The position numbers were made by a program, and so were the translations under genes. The notes below the pieces were generated by a model. That model was not told where the DNA came from and did no database searches. It saw nothing but the letters and a program-made list of their open reading frames with translations. A DNA stretch of 64,000 bases from Algibacter luteus (GTDB lineage: Bacteria; Bacteroidota; Bacteroidia; Flavobacteriales; Flavobacteriaceae), in contig NZ_FQYK01000003.1 of the NCBI RefSeq assembly GCF_900141715.1, positions 39,115 to 103,114 on the forward strand. The letters are read 5' to 3'. Shown here in pieces: positions 8,846 through 17,260 of this stretch (within the stretch, counting starts at the first letter, position 1; the number at the start of each line of letters is the position of its first letter).

Positions 8846-8853
8846 TACTTTTG
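8846..8853 (+). promoter_or_regulatory. -7 box for feoA
   Basis: TACTTTTG matches TAnnTTTG exactly and lies 26 bp before the feoA start. Transcription would begin near 8860, inside the adjacent dyad. Confidence 0.6.
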
Positions 8854-8854
8854 C

Positions 8855-8877
8855 TTCTTTAAAATCAATCTAAATAA
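8855..8877 (+). promoter_or_regulatory. Putative iron-responsive operator at feoA
   Basis: TTCTTTAAA-ATCAA-TCTAAATAA resembles the perfect dyad TTATTTAGA-N5-TCTAAATAA seen between araC and hemA: the right half is identical and the left half matches 7 of 9. It covers the expected transcription start of feoAB, a position suited to repression. The regulator is unknown; a Fur-type or AraC-type protein is inferred. Confidence 0.4.
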
Positions 8878-8879
8878 GC

Positions 8880-9116
8880 TTGAAGACAACTTTAGCACAT
8901 TTAAAACGAGGTGAAAGCGCTGTAATTACTGATGTTTCATCATCTGATATCCCTTTAAAACTTTTAGAAATGGGTTGTTTACCTGGAAATACAGTTGTTC
9001 TTGTTCAAGTAGCTCCGTTTCAAGACCCTATGTATCTAAATATTAACGGATCGCATTTAGCCATAAGAAAAGAAACCGCCTCTCTTATTTTAATTGAAAA
9101 AGTAGCACATGAGTAA
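8880..9116 (+). CDS. feoA: FeoA family ferrous iron transport protein
   Basis: This 78-residue cytoplasmic SH3-like protein starts at TTG (8880), the only start that gives the full domain (TTLAHLKRGESAVITDVS). LLEMGCLPGNTVVLVQVAPFQDP and NGSHLAIRKETA are the usual FeoA features. FeoA assists the FeoB GTPase in Fe2+ uptake. It overlaps feoB by 8 bp, so translation is likely coupled. A -7 box and an iron-box-like dyad lie directly upstream. Confidence 0.93.
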   Translation: MKTTLAHLKRGESAVITDVSSSDIPLKLLEMGCLPGNTVVLVQVAPFQDPMYLNINGSHLAIRKETASLILIEKVAHE

Positions 9117-11208
9117 ACAAATTAATGTGGCACTTATTGGGAACCCAAATACTGGGAAAACCTCAGTTTTTAATGCTTTAACAGGGTTAAACCAAAAGGT
9201 TGGAAATTATCCAGGAATTACGGTCGAAAAAAAACAAGGTATTTGCAAACTACCACGTGGTGTTAAAGCACATATTATTGATTTACCTGGAACTTACAGC
9301 TTAAACGCTTCTTCTCTTGATGAAAATGTAGTAATCGAGCTTCTTCTGAATAAAAATGATAAAGATTTTCCTGATATAGCTGTTGTTGTTACCGATGTTG
9401 AAAATTTAAAACGAAATCTGTTACTTTTTACCCAGATTAAAGATTTAGAGATCCCTACAATTTTGGTTATTAATATGGCCGACCGAATGCTTTACAAAGG
9501 TATTTCCTTGGATATTGATTATTTGGAAGATAAACTTAATACCAAAATTGCACTTATAAGTACTCGAAAAAATGAGGGCATTGAAAACTTAAAACAACTT
9601 ATTTCGAATTATAAAGAGGTTTCTATAGAACCTTGTATTGATACTACAGAAATAGACAAAGACTATTTTGAAAATTTAAAAAACGCCTTTCCTAATCAAT
9701 TATTATACAAACTCTGGTTGGTAATTACTCAAGATGTCAATTTTGGAAAAACCGATAGAAATAAAATTGATGCAGTAGCTAATTTTAAAACTAAAACGAA
9801 AGCCGATTTAAAGCGATTACAACAAAAAGAAACAATAAAGCGCTATCAATTTATTAATGAAGCTCTGGATAAAGGACAAACGATAGATTTAAGTCAAGCA
9901 AAGGACTTACGTATAAAACTTGATAGAATTTTAACCCATAAAGTTTGGGGCTATTTAATTTTTGGAATTATTCTGCTTACTATTTTTCAAGCCATTTACG
10001 ACTGGTCAAGTATTCCAATGGATTTTATTGATGGGTTGTTTGCCAATTTAAGCGAATGGACTAAAAACCAATTACCATCTGGTGCTTTTACAAGTTTGTT
10101 GTCGGAAGGTATTATTCCAGGATTGGGTGGCATCGTCATTTTTATTCCACAAATCGCCTTTTTATTTCTATTTATTGCCGTGTTGGAAGAAAGTGGTTAT
10201 ATGAGTCGCGTTGTGTTTTTAATGGACCGAATTATGCGCCGTTTCGGGCTTAGTGGTAAAAGTGTTGTACCACTAATTTCGGGTACTGCATGTGCTATTC
10301 CAGCCATTATGGCGACTAGAAATATTGAAAGTTGGAAAGAGCGTTTAATCACTATTTTAGTAACGCCTTTTACCACTTGTTCTGCACGTTTACCTGTTTA
10401 TTTAATTATCATAGCCTTGGTTATTCCAGAAGGCCGCATTTTTGGATTGGGTTATCAGGCCCTAACCTTAATGTTACTCTATCTTATAGGTTTTGGAACC
10501 GCTATACTTTCGGCTTATATTTTAAATAAAATATTAAAAATTAGAAGTAAAACGTTTTTTGTAGTCGAAATGCCAAACTACAAACTACCACTTTTTAAAA
10601 ATGTAGTGCTTACAGTTATCGAAAAAACTAAATCCTTTGTTTTTGGAGCAGGTAAGATAATTTTAGCCATTTCAATCATTTTGTGGTTTTTGGCGTCTTA
10701 CGGTCCTGGAGAACAATTTAACAACGCCGACGAAATTATAAAAACGGAATACGCTTCTCAAAATTTAACTGATGATGATTTACAACAAAAAATAGCATCT
10801 CATAAGTTAGAGCATTCGTTTATTGGGATTACTGGTAGAGCCATAGAGCCTGCAATACGTCCTTTAGGTTACGATTGGAAAATAGGTATTGCCATAGTGA
10901 GCAGTTTTGCAGCTCGTGAAGTGTTTGTTGGTACTCTTGCCACCATTTACAGTGTTGGAAATGATGATGAAGCTACAATAAAAAACAGAATGGCAGCCGA
11001 AGTAAACCCCGTTTTAGGTGGGCCACTATTTACCTTTGCTTCTGGTATTTCATTAATGCTGTTTTATGCTTTTGCAATGCAATGTATGAGCACGCTAGCC
11101 ATTGTAAAAAAAGAAACCAATAGTTGGAAATGGCCAATTTTACAACTCGTTATTATGTCCGCTTTCGCATATATTGTGGCCTTAATTGCGTTTCAACTAT
11201 TGAAATGA
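9109..11208 (+). CDS. feoB: Ferrous iron transporter FeoB
   Basis: The 699-residue inner-membrane Fe2+ transporter begins with a G domain: G1 GNPNTGKT (residues 11-18), G3 DLPGTYSLNASS, G4 NMAD. A helical guanine-dissociation-inhibitor-like domain follows. The membrane domain carries the paired Gate motifs, seen in PLISGTACAIPAIMATRNIESWKER with FTTCSARLPVY, and in SSFAAREVFVGTLATIYSVG. Length is normal for the family. It is cotranscribed with feoA and followed by a small Cys-tailed membrane protein. Confidence 0.97.
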   Translation: MSKQINVALIGNPNTGKTSVFNALTGLNQKVGNYPGITVEKKQGICKLPRGVKAHIIDLPGTYSLNASSLDENVVIELLLNKNDKDFPDIAVVVTDVENLKRNLLLFTQIKDLEIPTILVINMADRMLYKGISLDIDYLEDKLNTKIALISTRKNEGIENLKQLISNYKEVSIEPCIDTTEIDKDYFENLKNAFPNQLLYKLWLVITQDVNFGKTDRNKIDAVANFKTKTKADLKRLQQKETIKRYQFINEALDKGQTIDLSQAKDLRIKLDRILTHKVWGYLIFGIILLTIFQAIYDWSSIPMDFIDGLFANLSEWTKNQLPSGAFTSLLSEGIIPGLGGIVIFIPQIAFLFLFIAVLEESGYMSRVVFLMDRIMRRFGLSGKSVVPLISGTACAIPAIMATRNIESWKERLITILVTPFTTCSARLPVYLIIIALVIPEGRIFGLGYQALTLMLLYLIGFGTAILSAYILNKILKIRSKTFFVVEMPNYKLPLFKNVVLTVIEKTKSFVFGAGKIILAISIILWFLASYGPGEQFNNADEIIKTEYASQNLTDDDLQQKIASHKLEHSFIGITGRAIEPAIRPLGYDWKIGIAIVSSFAAREVFVGTLATIYSVGNDDEATIKNRMAAEVNPVLGGPLFTFASGISLMLFYAFAMQCMSTLAIVKKETNSWKWPILQLVIMSAFAYIVALIAFQLLK

Positions 11209-11235
11209 AACTAGTTTAAACTCGACTACTTTATT

Positions 11236-11373
11236 ATGAATGAGATTATTCAAAACATATTAGTCTTTACAGCAATAGCATTAGCTATAGCATTTCTAGT
11301 TAAAAAATTCTTCTTAAAAAAACCGAAGTCTAAAAAAGCTTGTGGAAATGACGACGGTTGCGGTTGTCATTAA
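11236..11373 (+). CDS. FeoB-associated Cys-rich membrane protein
   Basis: The 45-residue protein has one membrane helix (about residues 6-22), a basic stretch KKFFLKKPKSKK, and a C-terminal tail ACGNDDGCGCH with three Cys and a His. Short proteins of this layout follow feoB in many bacteria and are thought to support iron transfer, but the mechanism is not established. It starts 27 bp after feoB and is followed by a terminator, so it closes the feo operon. Confidence 0.8.
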   Translation: MNEIIQNILVFTAIALAIAFLVKKFFLKKPKSKKACGNDDGCGCH

Positions 11374-11396
11374 ATCAAATTGATACCTTATAACTT

Positions 11397-11434
11397 AAAT
11401 TAGTTACAGATTTTATTCGTAACTAATTTTTTTT
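11397..11434 (+). terminator. Terminator of the feo operon
   Basis: AAATTAGTTAC (11397-11407) pairs perfectly with GTAACTAATTT (11419-11429) across an 11-nt loop, followed by a T run. It separates the feo operon from the metal-regulator operon. Confidence 0.75.
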
Positions 11435-11437
11435 AGT

Positions 11438-11445
11438 TACTTTTG
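11438..11445 (+). promoter_or_regulatory. -7 box for the DtxR/MntR-type operon
   Basis: TACTTTTG matches TAnnTTTG, 44 bp upstream of the regulator start. The operator dyad begins 4 bp downstream, over the expected transcription start (about 11452). Confidence 0.6.
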
Positions 11446-11448
11446 AAA

Positions 11449-11472
11449 AATATTTAAGCTTACTTAAATATT
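11449..11472 (+). promoter_or_regulatory. Putative DtxR/MntR operator (perfect dyad)
   Basis: AATATTTAAG-CTTA-CTTAAATATT is a perfect 10-bp inverted repeat with a 4-bp centre, placed across the predicted transcription start of the regulator gene itself. DtxR-family repressors bind such A/T-rich palindromes, so autoregulation by metal is the natural reading. No second copy was found in the window. Confidence 0.6.
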
Positions 11473-11489
11473 GTTTAAAGCAATTAAAA

Positions 11490-12149
11490 ATGTCTATAGC
11501 CATAGAAAATTTTGTAAAAGCCATTTACAAAAACGGAAAACGAGATAATAATGATACCAAACCAGGTAACATAGCAAAAAAACTTGGCATTTCTAACGCA
11601 GCAGCCACAGATATGGCACAGAAATTAGCCTCAAAAGATTTACTGCATTACGAAAAATATCAAGCTTTAAAACTAACAGATAAAGGCAATAAAATGGCTT
11701 TAAATGTGGTGCGAAAGCATCGTTTATGGGAAAGTTTATTATTTAAATTGTTTGATATGTCTTTACACGATATTCATCGCGAAGCTGAATTATTAGAACA
11801 TCAAACTTCAGATTTATTGGCAAACAAAATAAGTGAATATTTGGGGAACCCTAAGTTCGACCCGCACGGAGACCCCATTCCAAATGCTAACGGCGAAATA
11901 ACAACCACTGATACCTCAATAGCGCTATCTCAGACCAGTGAAGGGAAAAAATACATGATTTCTAGATTAATGAGCGACGATAAAGAGTTTTTTGAATTTT
12001 GCGCGCAACACGGATTGAAATTCGGGAACACACTATTTGTTTCAAAGCAATTCAACAAAAATAAAATGACACAAATTTTAATAAACAATAATACCATTTT
12101 ACTTAACGAAGACTTTACTTCAATAATATATGTCAATGAAAGCAATTAA
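11490..12149 (+). CDS. mntR: DtxR/MntR family metal-dependent transcriptional regulator
   Basis: The 219-residue regulator has an N-terminal winged helix (IAKKLGISNAAATDMAQKLASK, then LKLTDKG as the wing). The dimerisation/metal segment KHRLWESLLFKLFDMSLHDIHREAE has the His/Glu-rich pattern of the family. The C-terminus ends in an SH3/FeoA-like domain. Such proteins repress metal importers when Mn2+ or Fe2+ is plentiful. It heads an operon with an outer-membrane protein and a metal ABC transporter and has a perfect dyad over its own promoter. Mn versus Fe specificity is not decided by what I can see. Confidence 0.88.
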   Translation: MSIAIENFVKAIYKNGKRDNNDTKPGNIAKKLGISNAAATDMAQKLASKDLLHYEKYQALKLTDKGNKMALNVVRKHRLWESLLFKLFDMSLHDIHREAELLEHQTSDLLANKISEYLGNPKFDPHGDPIPNANGEITTTDTSIALSQTSEGKKYMISRLMSDDKEFFEFCAQHGLKFGNTLFVSKQFNKNKMTQILINNNTILLNEDFTSIIYVNESN

Positions 12150-12945
12150 ATACACTCTTTTTTCACTTAGTTTATCATTTTCTTTTTTAACTTTTTCTCA
12201 AGAAGATGACAGACTTTCTCAACCCTTAGTTACCGACCGACCAGATGCTACAGAAGCATCATCAACTGTAGGGAAAGGCACTTTACAGTTTGAAACAGGC
12301 GGATTGTATGAATCCTACGAAGCAGGAAACATAAAATCTGAGAACTACACTTTTAATACGATGTTGATTCGATACGGAGTTCTAGAAAACTTAGAATTAC
12401 GATTAGGTTGGGATTTTGTTGAAGGCACTAATAAAATAAACAATAATAAACTGGATAATGTAACGAGCGGTTTATCCCCATTGCTTTTAGGGATGAAAAT
12501 CGACATTGCAGAAGAAAATGGCTGCATGCCCGAAATAGCATTAATAGGACATGTGTTTCCTGTTTTTAGCGCATCTGCCGATTACAGACCCGAATATACG
12601 AGCATTGATTTTAGATTATCATTATCTCATACACTTAGTGAAAAATCAAGTTTAGGGTACAATATAGGTGCCGAATGGGGAAATGATTCTCCAGAAGCTT
12701 CAGCTATTTATACACTTGCTTATGGTTATAGTATTAATGATAAATTTGGCATGTACGCAGAACTTTACGGCGATTTACCAGAAGACAATAAAGCAAACCA
12801 CTATTGGGATGCCGGATTCACCTATTTAGTTTCAAACGATTTACAATTTGATACCTATTTAGGAACAAGCATTACGGAAGGACAAGATATTTTATTCGGA
12901 CTTGGGTTGAGTTATCGTGTTAAGCCTACAAACAAATTAAAATAA
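12136..12945 (+). CDS. Outer-membrane protein of the MetA-phenol/transporter-like family
   Basis: The 269-residue exported protein has a signal peptide ending LTFSQ and a mature start with LVTDRPDATEASSTVGKG, the hallmark of the Phenol_MetA_deg-like beta-barrel family. Alternating strand patterns run to the C-terminus (DILFGLGLSYRVK). Start 12136 is chosen over 12130 because it gives a normal signal peptide. It overlaps the regulator by 14 bp and is followed 7 bp later by the metal-binding lipoprotein. I infer an outer-membrane role in metal entry or sensing; this is not shown. Confidence 0.75.
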   Translation: MKAIKYTLFSLSLSFSFLTFSQEDDRLSQPLVTDRPDATEASSTVGKGTLQFETGGLYESYEAGNIKSENYTFNTMLIRYGVLENLELRLGWDFVEGTNKINNNKLDNVTSGLSPLLLGMKIDIAEENGCMPEIALIGHVFPVFSASADYRPEYTSIDFRLSLSHTLSEKSSLGYNIGAEWGNDSPEASAIYTLAYGYSINDKFGMYAELYGDLPEDNKANHYWDAGFTYLVSNDLQFDTYLGTSITEGQDILFGLGLSYRVKPTNKLK

Positions 12946-12952
12946 ATTCGAT

Positions 12953-13858
12953 ATGAAAAAAATACTTATCATACTTCTTCTTTCTACTGTTTGCATGAGC
13001 TGTAAAGAAGAAAAAAAGACAAACGGTAAACTAAATATAGTTACAACCACCACCATGATTACCGATTTAGTTAAAAACATTGGTGGCGACCACATTAATT
13101 TACAAGGATTAATGGGTAGCGGTGTCGATCCGCATTTATATAAAGCTAGTGAAGGCGATGTTGCCAAATTATCAAACGCCGATATTATTTTTTACAACGG
13201 GTTGCACTTAGAAGGCAAACTAGTTGAGGTTTTCGAGAAAATGAAAAACAAAAAAACCATTGCGATTTCTGATGCTTTAGACAAGTCAACTTTAATCGGT
13301 TCAGAATATTTTGCTTCTAACTACGACCCGCATATATGGTTTGATATAAACTATTGGAAACAAGCTACAGAATTTGTGGTAAAAACACTTTCAGAAGCTA
13401 TACCTGAGCAAAAAACAACCTTCGAAACCAACGGAAATGTCTATATCGAAAAATTAAATGCGCTTAAAAATAAATTAGAGCAAACCATAAGTAGTCTTCC
13501 AAATGAGCAGCGTATTTTGGTAACGGCGCATGATGCGTTTAACTATTTCGGTAAAGCTTTCGATTTTGAGGTAGTAGGCCTACAAGGACTTTCAACCGCA
13601 ACCGAAGCTGGCGTAAAAGACGTTCAAAAATTATCAGCCTTCATCATTGAAAATAAAGTTAAAGCTATATTTGTAGAGAGCTCGGTACCAAAACGCACCA
13701 TTGAAGCGCTTCAAGCAGCAGTAAAATCTAAAGGGCACGAAGTTACCATTGGCGGCACATTATATTCCGATGCGTTGGGCGATGCAGGAACCATTGAAGG
13801 CACATATATAGGCATGTTCGAGTATAACGTGAACACTATTGTAAATGCACTAAAATAA
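12953..13858 (+). CDS. Metal ABC transporter substrate-binding lipoprotein (TroA/MntA-like)
   Basis: The 301-residue lipoprotein has its lipobox at CMSC. The cluster A-I fold is clear: DPHLYKASEGD (first His ligand), FDPHIW-like YDPHIWFDINYW (second His), TAHDAFNYFGKAFDF (third His) and YSDALGDAGT (Asp ligand). Three His plus Asp resembles Treponema TroA. The His-rich loop typical of ZnuA is absent, which favours Mn or Fe over Zn, although the metal is not certain. It sits 7 bp after the outer-membrane gene. The ABC subunits follow after a 378-bp repeat-filled interruption. Confidence 0.9.
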   Translation: MKKILIILLLSTVCMSCKEEKKTNGKLNIVTTTTMITDLVKNIGGDHINLQGLMGSGVDPHLYKASEGDVAKLSNADIIFYNGLHLEGKLVEVFEKMKNKKTIAISDALDKSTLIGSEYFASNYDPHIWFDINYWKQATEFVVKTLSEAIPEQKTTFETNGNVYIEKLNALKNKLEQTISSLPNEQRILVTAHDAFNYFGKAFDFEVVGLQGLSTATEAGVKDVQKLSAFIIENKVKAIFVESSVPKRTIEALQAAVKSKGHEVTIGGTLYSDALGDAGTIEGTYIGMFEYNVNTIVNALK

Positions 13859-14236
13859 AATGTTAATTTGAAGCTATTTCCTGCTATTCGCTGTATCTTT
13901 TTTTCGTGCCTCAAAAAAGGATGCCGCTTCTATCAGGGCTAGATTATCAGCCAAAAGTAGTTTAAAGCATGTAATTACAGATTAGTTTGCAAGAACATTT
14001 ACATAAGAAATGAGAACAAATAACAAAAAGTCAACACCCAAATCAATTCGTAGAATTGAACGTCAAGGCGCAGAATAGATGAAGAAAAGCTCCGAGAACA
14101 GGAGAACGCAGTTCGACGCGGAGTTTTCAAATCGGTTTTTATCCTGATAAAATCAGGATAAAAAATTCCTCGGCTTGAATTTGATTTTTTGGTTCGTTTT
14201 GTATCAAGACAAAATGAACAAATAGATAAAATAAAG
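13859..14236 (+). other. Repeat-filled gap inside the metal transporter operon
   Basis: No gene is seen. A dispersed-repeat copy lies at 13870-13942. A perfect 12-bp stem at 14136-14147/14153-14164 has a TAAAA loop, and a second stem GTTCGTTTTGT/ACAAAATGAAC lies at 14192-14202/14209-14219. The first hairpin has T before and A after its arms, so it is not a plus-strand terminator. The reading frame open from 14189 through the second stem is an artefact of the repeat, not part of the ATPase. Confidence 0.65.
13870..13942 (-). repeat. Dispersed intergenic repeat, family A
   Basis: Read on the minus strand it runs TAGCCCTGATAGAAGCGG ... GATACAGCGAATAGCAGG ... AATAGCTTC. This pattern is familiar from many flavobacterial intergenic regions. 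Related AGYGGAWAGC strings occur in the copies at 22.5 kb and 34.7 kb. Confidence 0.55.
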
Positions 14237-14974
14237 ATGGAACAAAAAATAGCCGTAAAAGTAGACGATTTAACCGTAGCCTATAACTACAAACCCGTGC
14301 TTTGGGATATCGATTTAGAAATCCCCGAAGGCGTTCTTATGGCTATTGTAGGGCCCAACGGTGCTGGTAAATCTACGCTTATAAAATCTATTTTAGGTAT
14401 TTTAAAACCTATAGCAGGCAGCGTTAGCATCTACGATAAACCCTATGACAAACAGCGATCTCTCGTAGCTTACGTACCCCAAAAAGGCAGTGTAGATTGG
14501 GATTTTCCAACAACGGCTTTAGATGTCGTGATGATGGGCACTTACGGCAGTTTGGGCTGGATAAAACGTCCAGGACAAAAAGAAAAAAAGGCAGCATTAG
14601 AAGCTTTAGAAAAAGTAGGTATGCTTCCTTTTAAAAACCGTCAAATTAGTCAGCTTTCAGGCGGACAACAACAACGAATATTTTTAGCTCGAGCTTTAGT
14701 ACAAAACGCATCCATCTATTTTATGGATGAACCCTTTCAAGGAGTTGATGCCACTACTGAGATTGCCATCATAAACATCCTTAAAGAATTACGGAAAGCC
14801 GGAAAAACGGTTATAGTAGTACATCACGATTTACAAACTGTCCCAGAATATTTCGATTGGGTAACCTTTTTAAATGTAAAAAAGATTGCTACAGGTCCGG
14901 TAAAAGATATTTTTAATGATGATAACCTTACTAAAACCTATGGTATTAATTACAAAGTAAGTATTCAGGAGTAA
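14237..14974 (+). CDS. Metal ABC transporter ATP-binding protein
   Basis: The 245-residue ATPase has Walker [10 protein letters not shown], signature LSGGQQQR, Walker [11 protein letters not shown] and a switch His in VVHHDLQT, typical of the Mn/Zn/Fe importer class. ATG 14237 ([16 protein letters not shown]) is chosen; the longer frame to 14189 translates repeat DNA. It is separated by 2 bp from the first permease. With the lipoprotein at 12953 and two permeases it forms a complete importer. Confidence 0.93.
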   Translation: MEQKIAVKVDDLTVAYNYKPVLWDIDLEIPEGVLMAIVGPNGAGKSTLIKSILGILKPIAGSVSIYDKPYDKQRSLVAYVPQKGSVDWDFPTTALDVVMMGTYGSLGWIKRPGQKEKKAALEALEKVGMLPFKNRQISQLSGGQQQRIFLARALVQNASIYFMDEPFQGVDATTEIAIINILKELRKAGKTVIVVHHDLQTVPEYFDWVTFLNVKKIATGPVKDIFNDDNLTKTYGINYKVSIQE

Positions 14975-14976
14975 AA

Positions 14977-16104
14977 ATGGACATAACAGAATACATAAAA
15001 CTGGTCTTTACAGACTACACCTTAAGAACCATAACTATGGGAACCGCCATTCTTGGTGCAGTTACAGGTATGCTAGGCAGTTTTGCTGTATTACGTAAAC
15101 AAAGTTTACTAGGTGATGCTATTTCTCATGCAGCCTTACCCGGAATTGCCATTGCTTTTTTAATTACGGGAACCAAAGACACTAATGTGTTACTGTTGGG
15201 AGCTTTAATAAGTGGACTTTTAGGCACGTTTTGGATTCGAGGTATTATTAGTAAAACCCATTTAAAGTCAGATACCGCTTTGGGATTAATACTATCCCTG
15301 TTTTTCGGATTCGGTATGTTGTTGCTAACATTCATCCAAAAACAACCTAATGCCAACCAAGCAGGACTCGATAAATATCTTTTTGGTCAAGCCGCAACTC
15401 TTGTTGAAAGTGATGTCTGGTTAATGGCCATAGTAACGGGTATTTGCCTTTTTGTTTTATTACTTTTCTGGAAAGAATTTAAAATTTTATTGTTCGATGC
15501 CGATTATACCAAAACTCTAGGTTTCAATACTAATTTTATTGATGTATTAATAACGTCCTTTATCGTATTAGCCATTGTACTCGGCCTTCAAACGGTTGGC
15601 GTGGTATTAATGAGTGCTATGTTGCTTGCGCCGGCGGCTGCGGCAAGACAATGGACAGACAGCCTAGGAATAATGGTATTTCTTGCTGCTGTTTTTGGTG
15701 CTTTTTCAGGTGTATTTGGTACAGCAATAAGTGCCACTCAAAATAACCTTTCAACAGGACCTGTAATCGTTATTGTTGCAGGAGTTTTTGTGCTTGTTTC
15801 TTTCGTTTTTTCACCAAGTCGAGGATTGCTGTTTAAGCAAATTCGATTTATTAAAAACCGAAGAGATTTACAGCTTCATAACACCTTAGCTTTTATGTTC
15901 AGAATTGCTGAAACTCATGAAAATATTTCACACCCACATGCTATTAAAATATTAAACAACTTTCAGGGTTTTACCAAAGGGACGCTTCAAAAATTAGTAC
16001 GTAAAAATTATGTGAAATTAGACGGGAGCATGTGGAGCTTGACCGAAGAAGGTTTTAAAATTGCATCAAATTTGTACAACCAACAATCCGATAACAATGA
16101 GTAA
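14977..16104 (+). CDS. Metal ABC transporter permease with C-terminal winged-helix domain
   Basis: The 375-residue protein has an ABC-3 family membrane domain in about the first 285 residues. Typical pieces are GSFAVLRKQSLLGDAISHAALPGIA and MSAMLLAPAAAARQW. A cytoplasmic extension of about 90 residues follows, ending TLQKLVRKNYVKLDGSMWSL and TEEGFKIASN. That is the recognition-helix plus wing pattern of DtxR-type regulators; compare LKLTDKG in the neighbouring regulator. Chlamydia YtgCR is a known permease-DtxR fusion. Whether this extension binds DNA, metal or the ATPase is unknown. It overlaps the second permease by 8 bp. Confidence 0.9.
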   Translation: MDITEYIKLVFTDYTLRTITMGTAILGAVTGMLGSFAVLRKQSLLGDAISHAALPGIAIAFLITGTKDTNVLLLGALISGLLGTFWIRGIISKTHLKSDTALGLILSLFFGFGMLLLTFIQKQPNANQAGLDKYLFGQAATLVESDVWLMAIVTGICLFVLLLFWKEFKILLFDADYTKTLGFNTNFIDVLITSFIVLAIVLGLQTVGVVLMSAMLLAPAAAARQWTDSLGIMVFLAAVFGAFSGVFGTAISATQNNLSTGPVIVIVAGVFVLVSFVFSPSRGLLFKQIRFIKNRRDLQLHNTLAFMFRIAETHENISHPHAIKILNNFQGFTKGTLQKLVRKNYVKLDGSMWSLTEEGFKIASNLYNQQSDNNE

Positions 16105-17257
16105 TGCACAATTAGAAATACAGGTTATTGCTAGTTTAGTTGCTATTGCATGTGCAATTCCAGGTACGTTTTTAGTGCTTCGAAAAATGGCCATGATTAG
16201 TGACGCAATTAGTCATTCTATCTTGCCTGGTATCGTTATTGGATTTTTTATAACACAAGATTTAAACTCCCCATTATTAATATTACTTGCAGCCATAACT
16301 GGTATTATTACTGTGGTTTTGGTAGAATATATTCAAAAAACAGGGTTAGTAAAAGAAGACACCGCTATTGGATTAGTATTTCCTGTACTCTTTAGTATTG
16401 GTGTAATTATGATTGCTAAAAATGCTAACGACGTCCATTTGGATGTAGATGCGGTTTTATTGGGTGAGCTCGCATTTACGCCATTCGACAGACTCATTAT
16501 TTCTGGAGCCGATGTTGGCCCAAAATCCATGTGGATTATTGGAAGTATTTTAATTATTACCATCGGGCTATTAATCGCATTTTTTAAAGAACTAAAAGTA
16601 AGCACTTTTGATGCTGGGTTATCTGCTTCGTTAGGTTTTTCGCCTGCAGTTATTCATTACGGATTGATGACGGTTTCTTCGGTTACAACTGTTGGGGCTT
16701 TTGATGCGGTAGGCGCCATATTAGTCGTTGCTTTAATTATTGCTCCAGCAGCAACAGCCTATTTATTGACAAACAATTTGAAGCGCATGCTCTTATATGC
16801 CATCTGTTTTGGTGTATTTAGTGCCATTTCAGGATATTGGTTAGCACATGTTTTGGATGCCTCAATTTCAGGATCGATAACCACCATGCTCGGTTTACTG
16901 TTTTTTATGGTTTACTTATTTGCGCCTAACAAAGGTGTTATTGCTGTTATGTATAGAGAAAAGCAACAACGTACTGAAGTATCATTATTAACGTTTTTGT
17001 TACACCTTAAAAACCATACTGAAGAAAGTGAGCGCCATGTTAATCACCTCAACGAACATATCAATTGGCAAAAAGTGCGTTCTAAAACAGTTTTAGATTT
17101 GGCTTTAAAAAACAATATGATTCAGTTTGATAAAAACATAGTTTCATTAACCGAAAAAGGTGATGAATTTACATCAAAAGCTATCGACTATATCATTACT
17201 AACAAAGATGCTCAAATTGAGCACATGAAAGATGATTTCTTTTTGTTTAGAGGTTAA
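16097..17257 (+). CDS. Second metal ABC transporter permease with winged-helix-like C-terminus
   Basis: The 386-residue protein starts at ATG 16097, inside the ATGAGTAA overlap with the previous stop; the longer frame to 16061 would run through the first permease. The ABC-3 membrane domain shows PGTFLVLRKMAMISDAISHS and VGAILVVALIIAPAATAYLL. The last 110 residues form a soluble extension with WQKVRSKTVLDLALKNNM and VSLTEKGDEF, again a DtxR-like helix-wing pattern, more diverged than in the first permease. The pair would form a heterodimeric pore as in TroCD or MntCD. Confidence 0.9.
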   Translation: MSNAQLEIQVIASLVAIACAIPGTFLVLRKMAMISDAISHSILPGIVIGFFITQDLNSPLLILLAAITGIITVVLVEYIQKTGLVKEDTAIGLVFPVLFSIGVIMIAKNANDVHLDVDAVLLGELAFTPFDRLIISGADVGPKSMWIIGSILIITIGLLIAFFKELKVSTFDAGLSASLGFSPAVIHYGLMTVSSVTTVGAFDAVGAILVVALIIAPAATAYLLTNNLKRMLLYAICFGVFSAISGYWLAHVLDASISGSITTMLGLLFFMVYLFAPNKGVIAVMYREKQQRTEVSLLTFLLHLKNHTEESERHVNHLNEHINWQKVRSKTVLDLALKNNMIQFDKNIVSLTEKGDEFTSKAIDYIITNKDAQIEHMKDDFFLFRG

Positions 17258-17260
17258 ACT

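Larger units (their letters stand above)
8504..8879. other. Intergenic region upstream of feoA
   Basis: No gene is seen in these 376 bp. They hold a perfect dyad TAGCATAT-TT-ATATGCTA at 8655-8672, followed by the string ATGCTATATTAAC that recurs upstream of the AraC gene near 39.68 kb. The feoA -7 box (8846-8853) and an iron-box-like dyad (8855-8877) are at the right end. Confidence 0.6.

Noticed and set aside
14136..14164. A perfect 12-bp hairpin as a terminator inside the metal operon
   Set aside because: The T run precedes and the A run follows the stem on the plus strand, the reverse of an intrinsic terminator; it more likely belongs to the surrounding repeat.
14189..14236. A 16-residue N-terminal extension of the ABC ATPase
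   Set aside because: It translates repeat DNA with a hairpin; the domain begins at ATG 14237.
16061..16096. A longer N-terminus for the second permease
   Set aside because: It lies inside the first permease gene; the ATGAGTAA overlap at 16097 is the normal coupled start.
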